43,029 nucleotides of DNA, taken from assembly GCA_019311115.1 (NCBI GenBank), contig JAFDDB010000020.1:1-43029 (forward strand). The letters are read 5' to 3'. Below the pieces are notes generated by a model. It had not been told where the DNA came from and ran no database searches. It saw only the letters and a program-made list of their open reading frames with translations. Below, piece after piece: positions 8,385 through 15,957 of the stretch; within the stretch, counting starts at the first letter, position 1, and each line of letters opens with the position of its first letter. The position numbers and the translations under genes were made by a program. This DNA comes from Deltaproteobacteria bacterium (GTDB lineage Bacteria > Myxococcota_A > UBA9160 > SZUA-336).

Positions 8385-11369
8385 ATGGCCGGGAGTCAAG
8401 AGAAGGGAACGCTGCGCTTCGCGCGCTTCGTCGTGAGCGCGCGCCTGCCGATCGCGGTCCTGCTCGCGCTGGCTACGCTGTTCTTCCTCTATCCCTCGGT
8501 CAACGCGGTCAGCACGCTGCTCGGCGCCCCCCTTCCGGGGCCTTCCATCGGCATCGGCAGCGACGCGCGCGACCTGGTCCCGGACCACCCGTTCATCCAC
8601 GCCCAGGACAAGTTCGCGGGCGAGTTCGGAAACTCCACGCTCGTCGCGATCGTTCTCGTGCGCAAGGACGGCTCGCTGTTCACGCCCGAGGGGCTCGCCC
8701 GGATCGACCGCGTCACCAAGTCGCTCAACGGCGACGACTTCCCGCCGAACATGGACGAGCGCAGGGCGCTGCGGCTGGAGCTCGAGGCCGAGGACCGCCT
8801 GTCGCGCCAGGAGATCGCCGCCGCGGTGAACCGGGCCCACCCGCCCTACCCGGTCAACCACGACCAGATCCGCTCGCTCGTGCACCTGACGACCCGCGTC
8901 CTCGAGCGCGAGCCCGACGGCACGCTCGAGATCAACCTGCTGGTCGAGGATCTGCCCGAGACGCAGGAAGAGGCCGACGAGATCCGCGACACCGTCTTCC
9001 ACAAGGTCCCCGAGTTCCTGGGCGTGCTGGTGAGCCGCGACGAGCGCGCGGCGCTGATCATGGCGGGCTTCGTCACCGACCGCCTCGACTCGGCGCAGGT
9101 CTACCGGGCGATCTTCGACCACCTGCAGCGGCTGAAGGAACGCGAGCAGGACGACGAGTACGAGGTCTACATCACCGGCGTGCCGCTCGTCGTCGGCTGG
9201 ATCATCGCGCACTCCTGGGAGATCCTGGTCTCGGTCGTCGGCGCGGTCGGGGCGATCTTCCTGCTTCTGTGGGCGTACTTCCGCCGCGCACACGGCGTGA
9301 TCATCCCGTTCCTCTGCGCGGGCGTGACGGTCATCTGGGGAACCGGCTTCACCGGCTGGATGGGCATCCAGTTCAACCCGCTGGTGCTGGTCATCCCCAT
9401 GATCATCACGGCCCGCGCCGTCTCGCACACCGTGCAGATGGCGGAGCGGTTCTTCGAGGACTACGAGCGCCTCTACCCGCTGTATGACGACCCGGAGCAG
9501 GCCAAGATCGAGGCCGTGACGGTGGCGCTGTCGGAGCTGATCGTGCCCGGCACGCTCGGCGTCGTGACCGACGTGGCGGGACTGCTCGTGATCCTGGTGA
9601 CCTCGCTGCCCGCCATGTGGGATCTCGGCCTCTTCGGCGCGTTCTGGGTGGCGTCGATCGTGGTGACCGTCGAGATCCTCCACCCGATCCTGATCTGCGT
9701 GCTGCCGCCGCCACGCGACCCGGTGCACTACACGCCGACGTTCATGTCGAGGCTGCTCGCACTGGTGGGACGCGTCACGACGGACCCGGTCGGCAAGCGC
9801 GTGATCGCCGTCGCGACGATCCTCATGTTCCTCGGATCCGCCTGGGTCACCCTGATGTACTCGCGGATCGGCGAGTCGCGTCCGGGCGTTCCCATCTTCT
9901 GGCCGGACCACCCGTTCAACGTGGCGACGGGGAAGATCGGCGAGCACTTCGGCGGCGCCGACACACTGATGGTGTACGCGGACGGCGACCGCGACGGCGT
10001 CGTCGGCGAGGGCGAGGTACTCCAGAAGATGGAGATGCTGAGCCGGAAGCTCCAGCGGGAGAGCGGCGCGCACGCCGTCCTGTCGCTGACCCAGGTGGTC
10101 AAGACGGCGAACAGCCTGCTGCGGAGCGGCGACCCCAAGCACGAGGTGATTCCCGACCAGACGCGCGGCATCGTCACCTTCGTGCGCTTCAACGCGCCGG
10201 GGGGCTCCCTCGGCTCGATCGTCAACACCAACGGGCGCGCGGGCGCGCTGACGGCCTTCTACCCCGACCACAAGGGAGACACGATCCGGCGCGCCGTCGA
10301 GGTGGCCGAGGAGTTCATCGCCGCGAACCCGATCGGTCTCGTCTCGGTGCGGCTCGAGAAGAACCGGGGCGAGCCGGACGCGCCGTTCTGGAACGGCGAG
10401 AGGCTGGCCGACTTCGTGTACTACATGCTGGGCCCGCTGCTCCCCGACCGCTCGCATACGCTGCGCGTGCGCCTCCGCGGCGAGCGGGACGAGTACGTGG
10501 AGCAGCCGGTGCAGAACGTCGGACAGGACGGGCTGCCGCCGTGGATCGGCGAGTTCCGCGAGGCGGCCCTCGCCGAGTACGCACGCGCCCGCGACGGCGT
10601 ACCCCCGGGCCGCCTCTTCACCTGGCCCGACTCGCTCGAGGACTGGGACGAGGACGATGTGGACCAGTGGTGGGAGGACGAAGAGTTGGCCCTCCGCGCA
10701 GTGGCCGTGAGCACGCGAAACCTGCTGGTGCAGGACGCCAAGGCGCAAGACGACGCTCCGAAGTTCCAGCTGACCAACTCCTGGACGCGCGGCGTGCAGT
10801 TCGTGATGGCCGGCGGAGTGATCGGCATGCTCGCCGCCGTCAACGAAGAAGTAGAGCGCAGCCACCTGGCGAACATCTCGCTGATCTTCCTGGTCATCTT
10901 CGTGCTGCACTCGTTCACGTACCGGTCGATGCCGAGCGGCGCGATCATCCTGCTCCAGATCTCGACCGCCACGCTGCTGTCGTTGGCGTACATGGCGCTC
11001 CTCGGAGTGGGTCTCAACGTGAATACGCTGCCGGTGCAGGCCGTGGGGGTGGGGATCGGCGTCGACTACGCCATCTACATCGTCGACCGCATCCGCCAAG
11101 AGGTCCGCCACGCAGGAGACATCGACGAGGCCATTCGCCGGGCGGTCCAGACCACGGGGATGGCCGTCTCGTTCACGGCGACCACCGTGGTCGGCGGCAT
11201 CTTCTTCTGGGTCTTCTCGAGCCTCCGCTTCCAGGCCGAGATGGCGCAGCTGCTGATCGTCCTGATGGTGATCAACATGCTCGGCGCGATCATCATGGTG
11301 CCGGCGTTCTACTCGATCTTCCGGCCGCGCGCCGCCATGCGCATGCTCCAGAGCTCCGACTCCGACTGA
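8385..11369 (+). CDS. RND/MMPL-family transporter with two sterol-sensing-like membrane domains
   Basis: This 994-residue inner-membrane protein has the MMPL/RND plan. It shows a first helix (about 20-40), a large periplasmic domain, a helix bundle (about 270-430, including VLVIPMIITARAVSHTVQMAERF), a second periplasmic domain (about 500-760) and a final bundle (about 800-975) with VGVGIGVDYAIYIVDR. Relatives export lipids or hydrophobic compounds using proton force; the cargo here is unknown and no membrane-fusion protein or outer-membrane channel gene is adjacent. Residues 533-544 form a canonical-looking EF-hand loop. Residues about 625-655 of the reading frame and the acidic stretch near 750 (SLEDWDEDDVDQWWEDEE) are periplasmic. 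A TATAAC at 8311-8316 may be the -10. The downstream methyltransferase starts two bases after the stop. Confidence 0.85.
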   Translation: MAGSQEKGTLRFARFVVSARLPIAVLLALATLFFLYPSVNAVSTLLGAPLPGPSIGIGSDARDLVPDHPFIHAQDKFAGEFGNSTLVAIVLVRKDGSLFTPEGLARIDRVTKSLNGDDFPPNMDERRALRLELEAEDRLSRQEIAAAVNRAHPPYPVNHDQIRSLVHLTTRVLEREPDGTLEINLLVEDLPETQEEADEIRDTVFHKVPEFLGVLVSRDERAALIMAGFVTDRLDSAQVYRAIFDHLQRLKEREQDDEYEVYITGVPLVVGWIIAHSWEILVSVVGAVGAIFLLLWAYFRRAHGVIIPFLCAGVTVIWGTGFTGWMGIQFNPLVLVIPMIITARAVSHTVQMAERFFEDYERLYPLYDDPEQAKIEAVTVALSELIVPGTLGVVTDVAGLLVILVTSLPAMWDLGLFGAFWVASIVVTVEILHPILICVLPPPRDPVHYTPTFMSRLLALVGRVTTDPVGKRVIAVATILMFLGSAWVTLMYSRIGESRPGVPIFWPDHPFNVATGKIGEHFGGADTLMVYADGDRDGVVGEGEVLQKMEMLSRKLQRESGAHAVLSLTQVVKTANSLLRSGDPKHEVIPDQTRGIVTFVRFNAPGGSLGSIVNTNGRAGALTAFYPDHKGDTIRRAVEVAEEFIAANPIGLVSVRLEKNRGEPDAPFWNGERLADFVYYMLGPLLPDRSHTLRVRLRGERDEYVEQPVQNVGQDGLPPWIGEFREAALAEYARARDGVPPGRLFTWPDSLEDWDEDDVDQWWEDEELALRAVAVSTRNLLVQDAKAQDDAPKFQLTNSWTRGVQFVMAGGVIGMLAAVNEEVERSHLANISLIFLVIFVLHSFTYRSMPSGAIILLQISTATLLSLAYMALLGVGLNVNTLPVQAVGVGIGVDYAIYIVDRIRQEVRHAGDIDEAIRRAVQTTGMAVSFTATTVVGGIFFWVFSSLRFQAEMAQLLIVLMVINMLGAIIMVPAFYSIFRPRAAMRMLQSSDSD
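9981..10016 (+). other. EF-hand-like calcium-binding loop inside the RND/MMPL transporter
   Basis: Residues 533-544 read DGDRDGVVGEGE, matching the 12-position EF-hand loop: acidic at 1, 3, 5, 10 and 12, glycine at 6 and a hydrophobic residue at 8. It lies in the second periplasmic domain, followed by a helix-like stretch (VLQKMEMLSRKLQRE). This is a sequence pattern only; calcium binding is not shown. Confidence 0.55.
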
Positions 11370-11371
11370 AG

Positions 11372-12127
11372 ATGCGCCTCTACGACGAGTTCGCCCCGTG
11401 GTTCCACCTGCTGACGCACCCCAAGGACTACGAGGACGAGGCGAAGTTCTACGGCGACGAGCTGGAGCGCGCCTTCTCCGCGGGTCTCGCCGGTCCGCGG
11501 GGTCCGCGGCGCGTGCTCGAGCTGGGCTCCGGCGGCGGCAACAACGCCTCGCACATGAAGAGCCGCTACGCCGAGCTAGTGCTCACCGACCTCTCAGCCG
11601 GGATGCTCGAGCTGTCGAAGACGCTCAACCCCGAGTGCGAGCACCTTCAGGGCGACATGCGCAGCCTGCGCCTCGGACGGACCTTCGACGCCGTGCTGAT
11701 CCACGACGCCATCGAGTACATGACGAGCGAAGCGGACCTGCGCGACGCCTTCGAGACGGCCTGGGTACACCTACAGCCGGGCGGGGTGATGCTCGTCGCG
11801 CCGGACTGCGTCCGCGAGACCTTCTCGGAGCAGACGGGCTCGGGGGGACACGACGGGGACGGTCGGAGCCTGCGCTACCTGTCGTGGGATTGGGATCCCG
11901 ATCCGGACGACTGCACCTACCAGACCACCTTCGTCTACCTGCTTCGCGAGGGGGGCGGACCGCCGCGTGTCGAGATCGACCAGCACGAGCATGGTCTCCA
12001 TCCCCAGGCGACCTGGGTGTCCCTGCTCGAGCAGGTCGGCTTCCGAGTCGAGGTCAGGCACACGCCCGACTGGGACGAGGAGCACCCCTCGCAGGTGATC
12101 TTCGTCGGCTTCAGGCCGTCGGAGTGA
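11372..12127 (+). CDS. class I SAM-dependent methyltransferase
   Basis: This 251-residue protein has SAM-binding motif I, VLELGSGGGNNASHM (48-62), an acidic end of strand 2 (LVLTDLSAGML), and a motif IV-like FDAVLIHDAIEYM. This is the usual Rossmann methyltransferase fold with a variable C-terminal half. N-terminal LYDEFAPWFHLLTHPKDY is typical of small-molecule methyltransferases of the Methyltransf_25/11 type. The acceptor is unknown. ATG lies two bases after the transporter stop, so the pair is probably translated from one message, and a lipid or exported metabolite is a reasonable guess for the substrate. Its last 17 bases overlap the convergent M20 gene. Confidence 0.85.
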   Translation: MRLYDEFAPWFHLLTHPKDYEDEAKFYGDELERAFSAGLAGPRGPRRVLELGSGGGNNASHMKSRYAELVLTDLSAGMLELSKTLNPECEHLQGDMRSLRLGRTFDAVLIHDAIEYMTSEADLRDAFETAWVHLQPGGVMLVAPDCVRETFSEQTGSGGHDGDGRSLRYLSWDWDPDPDDCTYQTTFVYLLREGGGPPRVEIDQHEHGLHPQATWVSLLEQVGFRVEVRHTPDWDEEHPSQVIFVGFRPSE

Positions 12128-13292
12128 ATGCGCCGGCGACGCGCTCGCGAAGGCCCGCGTCCGACAGGTAGTCGAGTGCGGTCATCGCCAGTGCCTTGGC
12201 GCCGTCGAGGGCGGCCAGGTCGCCGGTATCGGAGCCGGCCCACTTGGTGAACTCCGCGTTGTGGATCGTGCAGTGCGGCGGGGCCGCGGCGATCATCGGG
12301 TGGATCGACGGTACGCGGTGACTGACGTTGCCCATGTCGGTGCTGCCCGCGACCGAGGCCGGCAGCTTCTCGTGCGGGAAGAATTCGCGCCCGAGCGCTT
12401 CGGCGTTCTCCTGGTAGGCCTGTGCGAGCGGCCAGCACGTGTTCAGCTCCAGGTAGTCGACCTCGCCCCACTCGGCCGTGAGCCGCGCTCCGGTCGCCAA
12501 CGCTCCCGCCTCGAAGCACGCCTGCACGCGGCGCTTGAGGGGCTCGAGCTCGTCGGCGTTCCGCGCGCGCACGTAAAACCGCCCCGACGCCCGGTCTGGA
12601 ACGATGTTCGGCGCCTCTCCACCGTGGGTGATGATGCCGTGCAGCCGCTCGGTCTGCTTGATGTGCTGCCGCAGCGCCGCGATGGAAGTGTAGGCGTGGA
12701 CGAGCGCGTCGAGCGCGTTGATGCCCCGATGTGGCATCGACGACGCGTGGGCCGCCTCGCCCCGGTAGTGGGCCTCGACCTCGGCGATCGCGATGCACGG
12801 CATGGTGACGAGGTCGATCCCCGCCGGGTGGACCATCATGGCGGCGTCGACGCCGTCGAACGCGCCGCGCCGCGCCATCAGCTCCTTGCCGCCGCCGCGC
12901 TCTTCGGCCGGCGTGCCGAGCAGCCGCACGCGGCCGGGCAGCGCGTCGCCGAGCTCGGCTAGTGCCAGCGCCGCGCCCAGCGACGCCGTCGCGATCAGGT
13001 TGTGCCCACAGGCGTGTCCGATTCCCGGCAGGGCGTCGTACTCCGCGAGCAGCGCCACGAGTGGCGCTCCCTCGGGCCCGAACTCCGTCTCGAACGCGGT
13101 GGCCAGTCCGTACGCCCCGTGCTCGACGCGCAGGTCGGCCCGCTCGAGCGTCTCGATCAGCAGGGCGGACGCGCGGACCTCCTCGAACGCGAGCTCCGGG
13201 TGCGCGTGGATCTCGTGCGAGACGGAGAGCAGGTCGTCCTGCAGCCGGTCGATGGTCTTGCAGACGTCGTTCTTCAAGTCCGGGCTCGCCAT
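12111..13292 (-). CDS. M20 family metallo-amidohydrolase
   Basis: This 393-residue zinc hydrolase shows HPELAFEE (31-38), EYDALPGIGHACGHN (84-98), EERGGG and the dimerisation-domain segment GEAAHASSMPHRGINALDAL. GSTDMGNVSH near residue 325 supplies a late metal-site region. The pattern fits the M20D subgroup (AbgB, aminoacylase and N-acyl-amino-acid amidohydrolase relatives) rather than di- or tripeptidases. It should cleave an amide or N-acyl bond in the cytoplasm; the true substrate is unknown. The ATG at 13292 has GGAGGAG about 7 bases upstream. The open frame continues to 13646 but overlaps the divergent kinase gene and is arginine-rich shadow sequence. The 3' end overlaps the methyltransferase gene by 17 bases, tail to tail. 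Confidence 0.88.
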   Translation of the reverse strand: MASPDLKNDVCKTIDRLQDDLLSVSHEIHAHPELAFEEVRASALLIETLERADLRVEHGAYGLATAFETEFGPEGAPLVALLAEYDALPGIGHACGHNLIATASLGAALALAELGDALPGRVRLLGTPAEERGGGKELMARRGAFDGVDAAMMVHPAGIDLVTMPCIAIAEVEAHYRGEAAHASSMPHRGINALDALVHAYTSIAALRQHIKQTERLHGIITHGGEAPNIVPDRASGRFYVRARNADELEPLKRRVQACFEAGALATGARLTAEWGEVDYLELNTCWPLAQAYQENAEALGREFFPHEKLPASVAGSTDMGNVSHRVPSIHPMIAAAPPHCTIHNAEFTKWAGSDTGDLAALDGAKALAMTALDYLSDAGLRERVAGAFTPTA

Positions 13293-13345
13293 GGGCGGTC
13301 TCCTCCGCGCGGACGGTGCATCGTGATTATCGCAGACTGCCAGCC

Positions 13346-14368
13346 ATGAAGGTCGATCCGCTCGAGGGACACGAAGATCTGATCGAAGCGCTGCGAGCGG
13401 CCTGGCACCTGCCGGTGCGGGCCGTCGAGTTCCTTCCGCTCGGCGAGGACGCAGCCTACGGCGTGGACGTCCGGGACGGGAGCCGGTTCCACCTGAAGCT
13501 CGCGTTCCCGGGGCGATCCGCCGACCGGATCCGCGACGGCTTCCACCTTGCGTTGATGCGCCAGCTAGACGGCGGCGACGTCGTCGCGGTTCCGAGCGTG
13601 GTCCCGACCTGCTCGGGAGCGCTCTGGGGCGAGTTCGGCGAAGCACTGCTGGTACTCAGCCGTTGGATCGACGCACCGTCCCTGTCGCCCATGCGCATCC
13701 TCCCGGAGCCCGTACGCCTGCCGGTCGCTCGCGCGATCGGGGCGCTCCACTCTGCGACCGGGCGCCTCGACCTCGGCTCCGCGCCGGCCGAGGACTTCGA
13801 GATCCCTTTCGACACCGGGCTGCGCGCCGCGCTGGAGAGGCTCGACAGCGATGCTCCGGAGGAACTGCGCAGGACCGTGGCTCCGTGGCGCAGCCGCGTC
13901 GAGGCGGAGCTCGACGCGCTCCACGCCGCGAGCGAGCGCGCGCGCGCGCTCGACCCGCCCGCCGTGCTCTGCCACACGGACATCCACGGTGGGAACCTGC
14001 TCTTCGACGCGCAGCGTACGCTCTGGATGCTGGACTGGGACGGCGCACAGCTGGCCCCTTGCGAGCAGGACCTGGCCGGAGCCACCAACGCGCACATTCC
14101 GCGCGGCGAGTTCCGCGGGTTCATCGACGCCTACCGGGAGCGGTGTCAGTCGCGTGCGCTCGAGCCCGTCCTCTTCGAGTTCTACTTCCAGCGCCGTTGT
14201 CTCGAGGACCTCGATGCCTTCCTGCGAAGCATACTGTCCGGGGACGCCGGCGCGGAGCAGGACGCGTTCGACCTGGCGCTGATCCGCAGCGACTGCCTGG
14301 GGTGGATCGAGCGCATGCCCGACGACGTGCGCTTCGTGCGCGACGCTCTCAGCGGCGCTCGAGCGTGA
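13346..14368 (+). CDS. aminoglycoside phosphotransferase-fold kinase (APH family)
   Basis: This 340-residue protein has the catalytic loop HTDIHGGNLLF (210-220) and the metal-binding LDWDGAQ (229-235). These equal the HxDxxxxN and DxD motifs of the APH/choline-kinase fold. The N-terminal lobe includes a LGEDAAYGVDV nucleotide-loop-like segment. The family phosphorylates hydroxyls of small molecules, including aminoglycosides, choline, homoserine and sugars. No resistance-gene context is present, so antibiotic resistance should not be assumed. The ATG start is 53 bases from the divergent M20 start. The last 20 bases overlap the convergent folA gene. Confidence 0.82.
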   Translation: MKVDPLEGHEDLIEALRAAWHLPVRAVEFLPLGEDAAYGVDVRDGSRFHLKLAFPGRSADRIRDGFHLALMRQLDGGDVVAVPSVVPTCSGALWGEFGEALLVLSRWIDAPSLSPMRILPEPVRLPVARAIGALHSATGRLDLGSAPAEDFEIPFDTGLRAALERLDSDAPEELRRTVAPWRSRVEAELDALHAASERARALDPPAVLCHTDIHGGNLLFDAQRTLWMLDWDGAQLAPCEQDLAGATNAHIPRGEFRGFIDAYRERCQSRALEPVLFEFYFQRRCLEDLDAFLRSILSGDAGAEQDAFDLALIRSDCLGWIERMPDDVRFVRDALSGARA

Positions 14369-14831
14369 CGATGCTGAAGGCGTGCGCGTGCTTCTCGTCG
14401 GCTGCGAACTCGCTGCGCTCGACCTCGCGCCACTCGGCGGGGTCGAGCTCGGGAAAGTGCGTGTCGCCGTCGGCCTCGGCGTCGACGAAGGTCAGGTAGA
14501 GCCGGTCGGCGAGCGGCAGGCCCTCTTCGTAGACGCGCTGCCCGCCGATCAGTACCTGCTCCGGCGCGTCCGCGGTCAGCTCCAGCGCCTCGGCCAGGCT
14601 GCGCGCGACGCGCACGCCCGGCGGCCCGAAGTCGGGATCGCTCGTGATCACCACGTTGTCTCGCCGCGACAGCGCCTCTCCCATCGACTCGAAGGTGAGG
14701 CGTCCCATGATGACGGGCTTGCCGAGCGTCGTGTGCATGAAGTGCCGGCTGTCGCGGGGCAGCCTCCAGGGCAGTCCACCGTCGCGTCCGATCACGCGGT
14801 TGCGCGCCAGGGCGGCGATCATCGAGATCAT
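14349..14831 (-). CDS. folA: dihydrofolate reductase
   Basis: This 160-residue enzyme reduces dihydrofolate to tetrahydrofolate with NADPH. It begins MISMIAALARNRVIGRDGGLPW, and the catalytic acid D27 sits in LPRDSRHF at the same number as in E. coli FolA. VIMGRLTFESMG and VLIGGQRVYEEGLPLADRLYLTFVDAE are the cofactor and C-terminal motifs. It starts two bases after the thyA stop, so the two form a thyA-folA operon in which thymidylate synthase makes dihydrofolate and this enzyme recycles it. The 3' end overlaps the convergent kinase gene by 20 bases. Confidence 0.96.
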   Translation of the reverse strand: MISMIAALARNRVIGRDGGLPWRLPRDSRHFMHTTLGKPVIMGRLTFESMGEALSRRDNVVITSDPDFGPPGVRVARSLAEALELTADAPEQVLIGGQRVYEEGLPLADRLYLTFVDAEADGDTHFPELDPAEWREVERSEFAADEKHAHAFSIVTLERR

Positions 14832-14833
14832 GG

Positions 14834-15628
14834 CTAGACGGCGATCGGAGCCAGGATGCCCTTCTGCGGCCTGTAGTCGATCAGCTCGAAGTCCTCGTAG
14901 ACGAAGTCGAAGACCGACCGCACTCGCGGGTTGAGCCGCAGGCGGGGCAGGCGTCCGGGCTCGCGCGCGAGCTGCCGCTTGGCCTGCTCCACGTGGTTCC
15001 GGTACAGGTGTGCGTCGCCGAGCGTCAGCACCAGCTCGCCCGGCTCGAGTCCGGTCACCTGCGCGACCATGCAGTCGAGCAGCGCGTACGACGCGATGTT
15101 GAAGGGCACGCCGAGAAACACGTCCGCGCTGCGCATGTAGACCTGGATCGAGAGGCGTCCCTGCGCCACGTAGAACTGGAAGAGCAGGTGGCAGGGCGGC
15201 AGGGCCATGCGGTCGATCTCGCCCGGGTTCCAGGCGCTGACCACGTGGCGCCGGGACTCCGGGTCCTCGCGGAGGCCGCGTACGACCTGCGCGATCTGGT
15301 CGATGCGGCGGCCGTCGGGCGCGGGCCAGCTGCGCCACTGTGCCCCGTAGACCGGTCCCAACTCGCCCTTCTCGTCGGCCCACTCGTCCCAGATGCCTAC
15401 GCCGTGCTCGTGCAGGTAGGACAGATTCGTATCGCCTCGCAGGAACCAGAGCAGCTCGTGGGACAGCGACTTCCACTGCACGCGCTTGGTAGTCAGCAGG
15501 GGAAAGCCCTCCGCCAGGTCGTGGCGGAGCTGCCAGCCGAATACGCTCAACGTCCCCGTCCCGGTGCGGTCGCCCTTGGGCACGCCCCGCGTCAGCACGT
15601 GGTTCAGCAGGTCGAGGTAGGACTTCAC
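14834..15628 (-). CDS. thyA: thymidylate synthase
   Basis: From GTG 15628 the protein is 264 residues, the same length as E. coli ThyA. The catalytic cysteine is C146 in [48 protein letters not shown] and [10 protein letters not shown] are the expected phosphate-, folate- and dUMP-binding motifs. It converts dUMP to dTMP using methylenetetrahydrofolate. The frame extends further upstream to 15799, but that part is not ThyA-like, and the GTG start reproduces the family N-terminus. A GGGAGAG lies about 9 bases upstream. folA follows two bases after the stop. The unusual 329-base stretch upstream (15629-15957) may hold its promoter. Confidence 0.96.
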   Translation of the reverse strand: MKSYLDLLNHVLTRGVPKGDRTGTGTLSVFGWQLRHDLAEGFPLLTTKRVQWKSLSHELLWFLRGDTNLSYLHEHGVGIWDEWADEKGELGPVYGAQWRSWPAPDGRRIDQIAQVVRGLREDPESRRHVVSAWNPGEIDRMALPPCHLLFQFYVAQGRLSIQVYMRSADVFLGVPFNIASYALLDCMVAQVTGLEPGELVLTLGDAHLYRNHVEQAKRQLAREPGRLPRLRLNPRVRSVFDFVYEDFELIDYRPQKGILAPIAV

Positions 15629-15734
15629 GCGCGCGGCTCTCCCTTTCTCGTGTGGCCGATCCTGCGACGGGGCTCGCGGCGCGACATAGGGTACGCGAAA
15701 CGGGGGTGCGCGCGAGCGAGTTGCCGGCCCCGTT

Positions 15735-15829
15735 TTGCGAGTTGGGGCGCGTTTCATCGAGTTCGGACGCGCAAATTGCGAGTTGCGACGAACTCGCAAG
15801 AAAGCGCTTGCGTTTTTCGAAAAACTCGC
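15735..15829. repeat. array of GCGAGTT/AACTCGC words, including a 9-bp dyad
   Basis: GCGAGTT occurs at 15737-15743 and 15778-15784, and its complement AACTCGC at 15791-15797 and 15823-15829. The middle two extend to TTGCGAGTT (15776-15784) and AACTCGCAA (15791-15799), a perfect dyad with a 6-base centre. The last copy abuts the -10 box at 15830. The pattern resembles operators around a regulated promoter. The binding protein is unknown. Confidence 0.55.
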
Positions 15830-15835
15830 TATAAT
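15808..15835 (+). promoter_or_regulatory. sigma70-like promoter reading into a gene-free region
   Basis: TTGCGT (15808-15813) and a perfect TATAAT (15830-15835) are 16 bases apart. The spacer includes the 14-base palindrome GTTTTTCGAAAAAC (15812-15825). A start near 15842 is predicted. In this GC-rich window a perfect -10 with an A/T-rich spacer stands out. Confidence 0.6.
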
Positions 15836-15841
15836 CTCTCC

Positions 15842-15900
15842 TCACAATTCGCGGTACACACAAACCCGCCAAGAACTCCACCGAGTTCGGCGGGTTTCTT
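15842..15900 (+). ncRNA. candidate short RNA (about 60 nt) between promoter and terminator
   Basis: Transcription from the TATAAT promoter would meet the terminator hairpin at 15862-15897 after only about 20 bases, giving an RNA of roughly 60 nt. No start codon with a usable frame lies inside it, and the next + strand gene is at 20716, so it is not a leader for a nearby gene. The hairpin contains CACCGAGTTCGG (15879-15890), an 11/12 match to 15755-15766 in the repeat array. The RNA is inferred from signals only. Confidence 0.35.
15862..15900 (+). terminator. intrinsic terminator
   Basis: AAACCCGCC (15862-15870) pairs perfectly with GGCGGGTTT (15889-15897). After a two-base AA bulge, GAACTC pairs with GAGTTC around a CACC loop. 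TTTCTTGCTT follows on the + strand. Read leftwards, the stem is followed by TTTGTGTGT, so it may also end the minus-strand PBP operon, whose last stop is at 15958. Confidence 0.8.
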
Positions 15901-15957
15901 GCTTATGCGCGCGCATCCATGCGGCGTACCCGGGTCAACGCGCTGCGTCGCGACGCG

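Larger units (their letters stand above)
15629..15957. other. gene-free stretch between thyA and the FAD oxidoreductase gene
   Basis: This is the only gap above 300 bases. It contains no convincing ORF; the open frames 15652-15834 and 15735-16013 encode nothing family-like. The left third (15629-15730) is plain GC-rich DNA just upstream of thyA. The rest is AT-richer than its surroundings and holds repeated GCGAGTT/AACTCGC words, a sigma70-like promoter reading right, and an intrinsic terminator. These are listed separately. Confidence 0.7.

Noticed and set aside
7884..11111. 1075-residue open frame on the minus strand opposite the transporter gene
   Set aside because: It is a His/Arg/Asp-rich shadow of the + strand codons in GC-rich DNA, with no domain pattern. 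The + frame has clear RND motifs.
13346..14368. APH-fold kinase as an aminoglycoside-resistance gene
   Set aside because: The fold alone does not set the substrate, and there is no mobile element or resistance context.
15652..15834. 60-codon + strand open frame upstream of the mini-transcription unit
   Set aside because: No ribosome site, no family-like sequence, and its stop lies within the TATAAT box. More likely a chance frame in regulatory DNA.
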